Part shown: in pieces, positions 8,096-15,466 of the stretch
How positions within the stretch are numbered: position 1 is the first letter of the stretch
How the letters are laid out: every line of letters starts with the position of its first letter
NCBI GenBank assembly: GCA_003165095.1
Contig: PLSH01000018.1
Span: forward strand, 4,365 to 35,250
Direction of reading: 5' to 3'
Length of the DNA: 30,886 bases
Source: Acidobacteriaceae bacterium
GTDB lineage: Bacteria > Acidobacteriota > Terriglobia > Terriglobales > Acidobacteriaceae
Translations under genes and position numbers: made by a program
Notes under the pieces: model-generated
Databases searched by the model: none
What the model was told of the DNA's origin: nothing
Seen by the model: the letters and a program-made list of their open reading frames with translations, nothing else

Positions 8096-11000
8096 TTGAA
8101 TTCAACCCGTGTACTTATATCCTTGTCCGGACTCATCTGTGTTAGTGCTTTTCTGATTGGCTGCGGCGGCGGCAACGGCTCATCCTCCTCATCGGGCCCC
8201 GTTTCGCCCACGATCACCTGGCCAGCTCCCGCGGCCATCCCATATGGGACGCCTTTGAGTTCCACGCAGCTAGACGCGACGGCAAATTATCCTGGTACAT
8301 TTGCGTATTCGCCGGCCAGTGGAGCTGTGCCTGGCGCGGGAACTCAAATGCTGAATGCGACCCTTACGCCAACCGATACCGTCCATGTCAACTCGGCAAC
8401 GGCGACCAATTCGCTCACGGTCAGCAAGGCTACGCCTACCGTCATCGTTACGCCCGCATCCAGCAGCATTGCGCCGGGGCAGACTCTGCAGGTCACGATT
8501 GTGGTAGCGGCCGCGGGCGCAGGCAGCATACCCACCGGTTCGCTGGTTCTTTCCAGTGGCAGCTACACGTCATCGGCCGCAACCCTCGCCTCCGGATCGG
8601 CGTCGATTACGATTGCCGCGGGATCGCTGGCCGCAGGCTCCAACACGCTGACCGCTCAGTACACGCCAGACGCGAACAGCTCATCGAACTACGCCGGCGC
8701 CTCGAGCTCGGCGAAGGTAACGGTCACTCAGGCACTTTCCGCGGCGACCGTCACAGTCACCCCCGAAGAGACGACGCATCCTTACGCGGAGAACCTGATT
8801 GTCACCACCACGGTGAGCGGAACCAAGACAACCCCAACCGGCAGCGTGACGCTCGCAAGCGGCAGTTTCGCCACTGCGGCGGTGGGGTTGAACTCTGGTT
8901 CCGCGACTTTCTACGTGCAGCCCGGCTCACTGGCGCAGGGCTCCAATACGCTCACGGTCACCTATACACCCGACTCCAGCAGTTCCTCGACCTACGCCAG
9001 TTCGACGGGCACGGCGAACATGACCATTACCTCGCCCGGCAGCACCAACGCTACCGTCACCATCGATACGCTGGGCAATCGCCATCTGATCAGCCCGTAT
9101 ATCTACGGCATCAATTCCACGACCGAAACCGACATTACGAACTTATCGCCGGGGTTCGTGCGCTTTGGCGGCAACGAAGCCACGAATTACAACTGGAAGC
9201 TGTTTACCTACAACGCGGGCGGCGACTGGTATTACGAGGACTTCGGCCTCGGGGACAGCAATGGCAACGCCGTCGATTCAGTCGCGTTGACGCAGTACAC
9301 GGTGAACTCCGGCAGCCATATGCTCACCACCATGCCGATGCTCAATTGGGTGGCCAAGGAAACCGATAACAGCACCAACCGCAACTGGAGTTTTTCCGTC
9401 GCGACGTACGGCGCTCAGTGCTCTGTCGATCCATACAATACGGATGCAGGCGACGGCCTGAAACCGGACTGCCAGACGCCGGTGACCAGCAACGCGTCGA
9501 CCGGCGCGTACTACCCACTGGTCAACACGGCCAGCGACTGCTCGACGGGCAATTGCCTCTACCGCGAGGAGTGGGCAACCGCGCTGGCCAGCGCCTTTGG
9601 CAATGGCGTATGCGACGTTCCCTATTCGCAGATATCCAGTTGCCACTTCTACGACATGGACAACGAGCCGGAGATATGGAACGGCTCGCACCGCGACGTG
9701 CATCCCGCCGCGCCTGGATACAGCGAGTTGGCGAATCTCTTTGAGACGACGGGCACCGCGCTCAAGACCTGGGATCCGAATGCGGTTCGTTTTGGCCCCA
9801 TCACCTGCTGCTGGAATTTCCTGTGGTCGGCGGGCGGCACGGGCGACACCAGAGGCAACTATGCCGGCATCGACTACGTGCCGTGGTGGCTGAATCAGGT
9901 CGATTGGCTGGACAAGATCAACGGCGTCCGCACCCTGGATGTCTTCGACATCCACGCCTATGTTGGCGACAACGTTTCGACCACGGGCTTGACCAACTCG
10001 CAGTTGCGCGCCGCGGCGGGCAAAGTCTATCGCACCTATTGGGACCCGACGTATTACAACTCGGGGAACGATGCGGATTGGATGACCACAACGGAACCCA
10101 ATCGCGGCGTTACCTTCATGATCCCGCGCCTCAAAGCCATGGTGAACGCCATCTATCCGGGAACGCCGCTCTCCTTCACCGAGTGGGAGTCGTTTCTGGT
10201 TCCGCAGAGCGAGTGGGACTTCGCCACGGCGCTCTCCGACGCGGACGCCTATGGCGTGATGGGCCGCGAGGGGCTGAGCTTTTCCTCGCGCTGGGGCGGG
10301 CCGTCGGCAACCGATAGCACGACCAACCAACCCCATCCCAACTACCAGTCCTTCAAGCTGTATACGAACTACGATGGGGCCACGCACGGATTCGGGACGC
10401 TCTCTGTCTCGGACCAGAGCAACGCCAATCCTGACCTGTTCGTGAGCTATGCGGCCCTGAACGCAACCGGCACGACGATGACCATCATGGTCCTGAACAA
10501 GGATCCGGACAATACGGCGAATGTCGCCTTCAACCTGAACGGCTTCAGCGCGTCCAGCTATAAGGGGTACACGGTGGGTTCGACCAACCCCGGCTCAATC
10601 GTCGCTTCACCCTCGACCGGCTGGAGCGCGACGCAGAGCTTTGCGGCCAACAGCATCACGCTGCTGGTGGTCAGCGGAAGCCAGCCGCAAAAGCCCGCTT
10701 CAGAGTGGAATTTGAATCCGGACGATCTGATGGTTCCAGCCTCGGGCACGGGGATTCTGCATCCGACGATCACGAGCGGCACGGCGAATGTGACCCTGAC
10801 CTCGGCTGTCTTCGATGCGTTCGAGGGCGCTCCGGCCTGCGGCGGTTCGCTCACGCTGACCAACGCGACCATCACGCCCACGACGCCGGCCACGATTACG
10901 GTCAGCCCTACGATAGCCAACGAAATCATCAATGGCTATGTGGTGGGCGGAGGCTTCTGCCACTACACCGTGACAGGAACGGATGGTACGGCAACCCAGA

Positions 11001-11356
11001 CCGAGGGCGGATGGATCGTCGCCGGCGCACCGGCCAGTACGCTTGCCGTCAGCGGGGGCAACAACCAAACGGGCAGCACGGGTTCGGCCCTTGCGCAGCA
11101 GTTGAGCGTCACCGTCACACCGCCCAGCGGCACCACATTCTCGAAAACTGGCGCGGGCATTCTATTCACCACCTCGGCCGGCACGCTTTCCAACGGAACG
11201 ACGAGCGGAACAAGCGTGATTGTCCTCACCAACGGATCGGGGCTCGCTTCGGTCACGCTGACTTTGCCTTCGTCCACGGGAGCGGTGACGGTCACCGCAC
11301 AGGATCAGTTCGCATTGGGCGGAGCATTGGTCACCTTCACGGAGGCAGCGAACTAA
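8096..11356 (+). CDS. GH44 family glycoside hydrolase lipoprotein (first copy) with Ig-like domains
   Basis: Predicted secreted endo-acting beta-glucanase/xyloglucanase (GH44), 1086 aa. The TTG start gives a signal ending in the lipobox LIGC (Cys 23), followed by a Gly/Ser-rich tether, so the enzyme is probably lipid-anchored. The order is an MBG-like Ig domain (about 38-115), two Big_3-type Ig domains (about 115-215 and 218-312), the GH44 catalytic barrel plus its beta domain (about 318-860), an unrecognised domain (about 866-978), and a Big_1-type Ig domain at the C terminus. Catalytic candidates fit the family: acid/base Glu 524 in MDNEPEIW and nucleophile Glu 696 in SFTEWES. Several paired cysteines in the barrel suit an exported protein. 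A closely related paralogue starts at 15467. Known GH44 enzymes act on cellulose, carboxymethylcellulose or xyloglucan, so the exact substrate is open. Confidence 0.9.
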   Translation: MNSTRVLISLSGLICVSAFLIGCGGGNGSSSSSGPVSPTITWPAPAAIPYGTPLSSTQLDATANYPGTFAYSPASGAVPGAGTQMLNATLTPTDTVHVNSATATNSLTVSKATPTVIVTPASSSIAPGQTLQVTIVVAAAGAGSIPTGSLVLSSGSYTSSAATLASGSASITIAAGSLAAGSNTLTAQYTPDANSSSNYAGASSSAKVTVTQALSAATVTVTPEETTHPYAENLIVTTTVSGTKTTPTGSVTLASGSFATAAVGLNSGSATFYVQPGSLAQGSNTLTVTYTPDSSSSSTYASSTGTANMTITSPGSTNATVTIDTLGNRHLISPYIYGINSTTETDITNLSPGFVRFGGNEATNYNWKLFTYNAGGDWYYEDFGLGDSNGNAVDSVALTQYTVNSGSHMLTTMPMLNWVAKETDNSTNRNWSFSVATYGAQCSVDPYNTDAGDGLKPDCQTPVTSNASTGAYYPLVNTASDCSTGNCLYREEWATALASAFGNGVCDVPYSQISSCHFYDMDNEPEIWNGSHRDVHPAAPGYSELANLFETTGTALKTWDPNAVRFGPITCCWNFLWSAGGTGDTRGNYAGIDYVPWWLNQVDWLDKINGVRTLDVFDIHAYVGDNVSTTGLTNSQLRAAAGKVYRTYWDPTYYNSGNDADWMTTTEPNRGVTFMIPRLKAMVNAIYPGTPLSFTEWESFLVPQSEWDFATALSDADAYGVMGREGLSFSSRWGGPSATDSTTNQPHPNYQSFKLYTNYDGATHGFGTLSVSDQSNANPDLFVSYAALNATGTTMTIMVLNKDPDNTANVAFNLNGFSASSYKGYTVGSTNPGSIVASPSTGWSATQSFAANSITLLVVSGSQPQKPASEWNLNPDDLMVPASGTGILHPTITSGTANVTLTSAVFDAFEGAPACGGSLTLTNATITPTTPATITVSPTIANEIINGYVVGGGFCHYTVTGTDGTATQTEGGWIVAGAPASTLAVSGGNNQTGSTGSALAQQLSVTVTPPSGTTFSKTGAGILFTTSAGTLSNGTTSGTSVIVLTNGSGLASVTLTLPSSTGAVTVTAQDQFALGGALVTFTEAAN

Positions 11357-11375
11357 TCCCGCACCAACACTACTA

Positions 11376-11408
11376 CCCCTCCACGGCGCTTTTTGCGCCA
11401 GGGAGGGG
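11376..11408 (+). terminator. Two-part hairpin after the first GH44 gene
   Basis: Outer stem CCCCTCC (11376-11382) pairs with GGAGGGG (11402-11408), and inner stem GGCGC (11385-11389) pairs with GCGCC (11395-11399) around a T5 loop. It starts 20 nt after the TAA stop. No T-run follows on the + strand, so it may be a weak terminator or an mRNA-stabilising element. The rest of the 11357-11659 gap shows no convincing gene. Confidence 0.45.
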
Positions 11409-11659
11409 GCCCAATGATCCGGCTGTAGAGATAGAGTTCATTCACTCTTCGAGCCATGATCCTGTGACGTAGAAATCGAAATCGCTTGGAGGAAGCGCGC
11501 CAATTCACTGATTTTCAACGAAAGCTATGGAGTGACGCATTGCCACGACGGAACATCGGTAATTCTCCGAACGCGCGGCCATTGCCGAGCTCTTTTGCTG
11601 AGCCCAGGAACCGGGTTTCAGATTTGCAAACAAACCCTTGTGAAGGAAGTGCAGCATCG

Positions 11660-13258
11660 ATGTTCAGTTCAATTCTTCGCTCTCTCTTAGTCCTTGTGCT
11701 TGGCTCGTCCGCCATTCTTTCCGACGTGCCTCTTTCCGCCGAATCCAGCGCCAACTCCTCTCGAACCATTGTCGTGGATGTCAAGGAAACGACGGGGCCG
11801 GTGGATCGCTTCTTCGATCTGTCGGTCGGGTCCGATTACCCCGGCACGTTGATTTGCGACGATAGCCAGGCGCAACTAAAACTCACAACGGACGAGCTCG
11901 GGTTTCGCTACATACGGTTCCACGCCATCTTTCACGATGTACTGGGAACTGTACACATTGAAGATGGGAAGACCATCTACAACTGGTCCAGGATCGACCA
12001 GCTTTATGACGACTTGCTGGCCCGGCACATCAAGCCGTTTGTCGAGTTGGGGTTCACTCCGAAGGCGCTTGCCACGTCTGAGAACAGCATTTTTTATTGG
12101 AAGGGCAACACCTCGCACCCGAAGCCCGAAGGCTGGCACGATTTAGTCGATGCGTTCATCCGGCACATCGAGCAGCGATACGGAAAAGACGAAGTGCGCT
12201 CGTGGTTTTTCGAGGTGTGGAATGAGCCCAACCTCTCTGGCTTCTGGGAAGGCGCCGATCAGAAGGCGTACTTCGAACTCTACGATCTGACGGCGAAGAC
12301 CATCAAGTCCATCGACCCTCAGTTGCGCGTGGGTGGACCGAGCACGGCGGGCGCGGCCTGGGTTCCCGAGTTCCTTGCCCACGTGAAGCAAAGCGGCGCC
12401 GGCGTTGACTTTGTCACGACACACACCTACGGAGTGGATTGGGGTTTCCTGGATGAAAAAGGCGTGCAGGACACCAAACTTTCACCATCGCCCGACGCCA
12501 TCGTTGGAGATGTGCGGCGCGTTCGCGAGCAGATTTCCGCGTCGCCGTATCCAGGGATTCCGCTGTACTTTTCCGAGTGGAGCACCAGCTATACTCCGCG
12601 CGATTCGGTACACGATTCCTACATCAGCGCGCCTTACATCCTGACCAAGCTCAAAGCGAGTCAGGGACTGGCGCAGGGAATGAGTTACTGGACCTATTCC
12701 GATCTCTTTGAAGAGCCCGGGCCTCCAACGGCGGCGTTTCAGGGAGGATTTGGCCTGCTGAACCCCCAGGGCATTCGCAAGCCCGCATTCTTTGCGTACA
12801 AGTACCTTCATGCGCTGCAGGGCGATAGCCTCAAGACAAGCGATCCCGAGGCCATGCTCGCCACCCAAGACGGAAATGTTGCCGCTGTTATTTGGGACTT
12901 CGAGCAACCGGATCAGAAGGCCAGCAATCGATCCTTTTACACCAAGCTCGTTCGTTCTCATCCAGCGGCGCCGGTACAGTTGCAGGTCACGCATCTTGAA
13001 CCAAATGCCGGTTACCGCCTGCAAGTGTATCGCACGGGCTACAACGCCAACGATGCCTATTCCGCATATATTGAAATGGGTTCTCCCAAGGACCTGGGCG
13101 CGTCCCAGATTGCGCATCTCAACGATCTGACCCGCGATCTTGCGGAGACCGACAAGACCGTGCAAAGCGACGCCGACGGTCAGATCCAGTACACGCTTCC
13201 ATTCAACAGCAATGACATTGTGCTCGTTCGATTGATACGCACCGAGGTGGGGAATTGA
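11660..13258 (+). CDS. GH39-like glycoside hydrolase, secreted (beta-xylosidase type)
   Basis: Predicted exported exo-glycosidase of clan GH-A, family 39 (characterised members are beta-xylosidases and alpha-L-iduronidases). ATG 11660 is chosen because it starts a clean signal peptide (MFSSILRSLLVLVLGSSA) and has AAGGAAG about 10 nt upstream. The frame is open further upstream, but those codons add a region that is not signal-like. The 532-aa product has the GH39 hallmarks: acid/base Glu 189 in FEVWNEPNL, nucleophile Glu 306 in YFSEWSTSY, the RFHAIF and NWSRID segments near the N terminus, and the GGPSTAG loop. A C-terminal beta-sandwich follows. Its stop codon overlaps the start of the GH42 gene, so the two are translationally coupled. 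Within the locus it could trim xylose from oligosaccharides released by the GH44 enzymes; that role is inferred. Confidence 0.87.
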   Translation: MFSSILRSLLVLVLGSSAILSDVPLSAESSANSSRTIVVDVKETTGPVDRFFDLSVGSDYPGTLICDDSQAQLKLTTDELGFRYIRFHAIFHDVLGTVHIEDGKTIYNWSRIDQLYDDLLARHIKPFVELGFTPKALATSENSIFYWKGNTSHPKPEGWHDLVDAFIRHIEQRYGKDEVRSWFFEVWNEPNLSGFWEGADQKAYFELYDLTAKTIKSIDPQLRVGGPSTAGAAWVPEFLAHVKQSGAGVDFVTTHTYGVDWGFLDEKGVQDTKLSPSPDAIVGDVRRVREQISASPYPGIPLYFSEWSTSYTPRDSVHDSYISAPYILTKLKASQGLAQGMSYWTYSDLFEEPGPPTAAFQGGFGLLNPQGIRKPAFFAYKYLHALQGDSLKTSDPEAMLATQDGNVAAVIWDFEQPDQKASNRSFYTKLVRSHPAAPVQLQVTHLEPNAGYRLQVYRTGYNANDAYSAYIEMGSPKDLGASQIAHLNDLTRDLAETDKTVQSDADGQIQYTLPFNSNDIVLVRLIRTEVGN

Positions 13259-15303
13259 CGAATCCAAGAACCGTGCTGACACTTCTGCTGATGGGTGCAA
13301 TGAGCATCCTGTCATCGGCGCAGAAGGCCCCCGTGCATCCCGCAAACTGGCCGGGGCCTGGGCAGATTTTTGTCGGGAGTTGCTATCAGCCCATCGATCG
13401 CACACCCGAACAGATCGATCGAGATATCGCAATCATGAAGCACGCGGGATTCAACGTCGTGCGCATGGGCGATTTGTCGTGGGACTCGTTTGAGCCGGCA
13501 CAGGGCAAGTTCGACTTCGCGTGGTTCGATACGGTCATGGACAAGATGCAGGCGGCGGGAATCCGGGTGATTCTGGATATCCCAGGCGCGCCTGCGCCGA
13601 TCTGGTTGCATCGGGCCTACCCGGGGGTGGATCTGGTGAGCCAGAACGGTACGCGACTGCCCCCCGCGGAGCGCTACATGGACGACATCGGAGACCCCGG
13701 CTACGTGCGCGAATTGGGCATTCTTGCGGATACGCTCACCAAGCGCTATGCGCATCATCCGGCGGTGATCGCGGTTGGTTACAACAACGAAATAGGCAAC
13801 GGATTCATGTCCTATTCCGAAGCCGACCGGCAGCGTTTCATCGTGTGGTTGCAACACAAGTATGGAACCATCGAAGCACTCAACAAGGCCTGGGCGACAC
13901 AGCGATGGTCACGCCGTTTGAACAGCTTTGAGGACGTTGACCTGCCGCTCGCCGACGGGCCCGGTCCGGCTGAACGCTATCTGGATCTGCACCGCTATTG
14001 GTCCGATGTCACCGTGGCCCGGCTCAAGGAACTCGATGCGATTCGCCAGCGCAACATGCCGGAAATGCCCTCGATCTCGAACCTGTGGGATAACGCCGCG
14101 CGACGCGGCTTCGATTATTTGGCCACCTACAAATCGTATGTCTCTTTCGGCGCCGAGGGCTTCTATCCCGGCGATCCAATCAGTGGCGCGTTTGGCGCTC
14201 TGATGACCAAAGGCGATCTGGATACACCCATCTGGTTCAACGAGTTCACCGCAGGCGGGGGAGGCTGGTATGGAACCCCAGGCAGAAGCCGGATGTATGC
14301 CTATCTGGGGCTGATGATGGGCTCTCAGGGAACGCTCGCCTGGACCTTCAACAGCCATCTTGGCGGCGAGGAGCAGGCGCTGTTCGGGCTGCTCGATCAC
14401 GATGATACTCCGTCGTGGAAGGTGGATGAGTTCGCGCACATCGCCTCCGAGTTCAAGCAGTTGGAGAAACTCGGATTTCCGCGTTCTACGCACCCGGAAG
14501 TGGCCATCGCCTACTCCTTCGATTCGTGGGTTGATTCCAACCCCAACGGTCCTTCGAGCACGACGCGTCAGTTCTTTCATCCTGCTTACACGGAGCAGGT
14601 GCAGGCGACCTTTGAGCCATTCTTCCGCGCCAACATGGATACGGCGATCATCAACGTTGGGCACGCCGATCTGTCGTCATACGAGCTGGTCGTTGTGCCG
14701 GCCGACTACGTGATGGATGCCAGCAGCGCAAAGGCGCTGCGCGACTACGTCAGCAACGGCGGCACGGTGCTGATGACCGCGTTTTCCGCCAAGGTGGACG
14801 AGCACGGGCAGTGGTTCAACACGCCGCTGCCCGGCCGCCTGAGCGATGTCTTTGGACTGAATACCAATGCCTTCTACGATGCCACGGTGCTGAGCTTCCG
14901 CCTGGATGGCAAGACCATCGACACGCCGGTGCACCACTATGAGGTGCTGGAGCCGTCGACGGCTACGGAGGTTGCGCGGTTCTTGAATACCGCGGACCAC
15001 ACGCCAGCCATCACGCTCAACAAGTTCGGCAAGGGCAACGCGATCTATCTGGCGACGGAATCGAATCCTGCCGTGATCGGATCGATGCTGAGCTACCTTT
15101 GCAAGGTCGCGGGCATTCAGCCGGGGCCCAGGACTCCCGATGGAGTATTCGCAAGAGTGGTCGATGGCCGAACGCTCTATGTCAACACGACCGGCGAGCA
15201 AAAGACAATTCCCATCTCCTCCGCGAAGAAGGGAATCGTCAGCAATCGCATCTATGAGGGGAACGTAGTGCTTGGGCCGATGGATGCGGATCTGGTCCAG
15301 TAA
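13255..15303 (+). CDS. GH42-like beta-galactosidase, secreted
   Basis: Predicted GH42 (clan GH-A) beta-galactosidase, 682 aa, exported. Translation begins at a TTG that overlaps the preceding TGA (TTGA), with GAGGTGG just upstream; this is classical translational coupling to the GH39 gene. A signal peptide follows (LTLLLMGAMSILSSAQ). Family markers are GFNVVRMGDLSWDSFEP near the N terminus, acid/base Glu 179 in YNNEIGNG, nucleophile Glu 330 in PIWFNEFTAGG, and the alpha/beta trimerisation domain around 478-560 (DYVSNGGTVLMTAF). Most characterised GH42 enzymes are intracellular, so an exported one is less usual. A galactose-removing step would suit xyloglucan or other galactose-decorated hemicellulose. 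Confidence 0.9.
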   Translation: MTNPRTVLTLLLMGAMSILSSAQKAPVHPANWPGPGQIFVGSCYQPIDRTPEQIDRDIAIMKHAGFNVVRMGDLSWDSFEPAQGKFDFAWFDTVMDKMQAAGIRVILDIPGAPAPIWLHRAYPGVDLVSQNGTRLPPAERYMDDIGDPGYVRELGILADTLTKRYAHHPAVIAVGYNNEIGNGFMSYSEADRQRFIVWLQHKYGTIEALNKAWATQRWSRRLNSFEDVDLPLADGPGPAERYLDLHRYWSDVTVARLKELDAIRQRNMPEMPSISNLWDNAARRGFDYLATYKSYVSFGAEGFYPGDPISGAFGALMTKGDLDTPIWFNEFTAGGGGWYGTPGRSRMYAYLGLMMGSQGTLAWTFNSHLGGEEQALFGLLDHDDTPSWKVDEFAHIASEFKQLEKLGFPRSTHPEVAIAYSFDSWVDSNPNGPSSTTRQFFHPAYTEQVQATFEPFFRANMDTAIINVGHADLSSYELVVVPADYVMDASSAKALRDYVSNGGTVLMTAFSAKVDEHGQWFNTPLPGRLSDVFGLNTNAFYDATVLSFRLDGKTIDTPVHHYEVLEPSTATEVARFLNTADHTPAITLNKFGKGNAIYLATESNPAVIGSMLSYLCKVAGIQPGPRTPDGVFARVVDGRTLYVNTTGEQKTIPISSAKKGIVSNRIYEGNVVLGPMDADLVQ

Positions 15304-15311
15304 TCATCGGG

Positions 15312-15341
15312 CGCGCGGGGCAGCATGGACTGTTCCGCGCG
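15312..15341 (+). terminator. Hairpin after the GH42 gene, likely terminator
   Basis: CGCGCGG (15312-15318) pairs with CCGCGCG (15335-15341), and the stem extends inward through two G-U pairs and CAG/CTG around a CATGGA loop. It lies 8 nt after the TAA stop and is followed only by a weak T-rich stretch. It probably ends or attenuates the GH39-GH42 transcript. The remainder of the 160-nt gap shows nothing else I can name apart from the AAGGAG site of the next gene. Confidence 0.5.
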
Positions 15342-15466
15342 ACAATTTCCGGGCCTGGTTGCAACGGATTGCGCGGCTTGTTTCTCTTCAACGCGGATAC
15401 GCTTCGAAAGGAAGAATTCGTCGTGCCGGAGTGGTCTGTTTCTGTATCTATGAAAGGAGTTTTTCG

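Noticed and set aside
9278..10387. Long - strand frame opposite the first GH44 gene (369 aa)
   Set aside because: It is antisense to a gene with intact catalytic motifs, is rich in Arg/Val/Gly/Ile as expected of a GC-rich shadow frame, and a similar shadow (16118-17203) appears opposite the paralogous GH44 gene.
12482..13432. 316-aa - strand frame across the GH39-GH42 junction
   Set aside because: Antisense to two well-supported glycosidases, with low-complexity shadow composition and no ribosome site.
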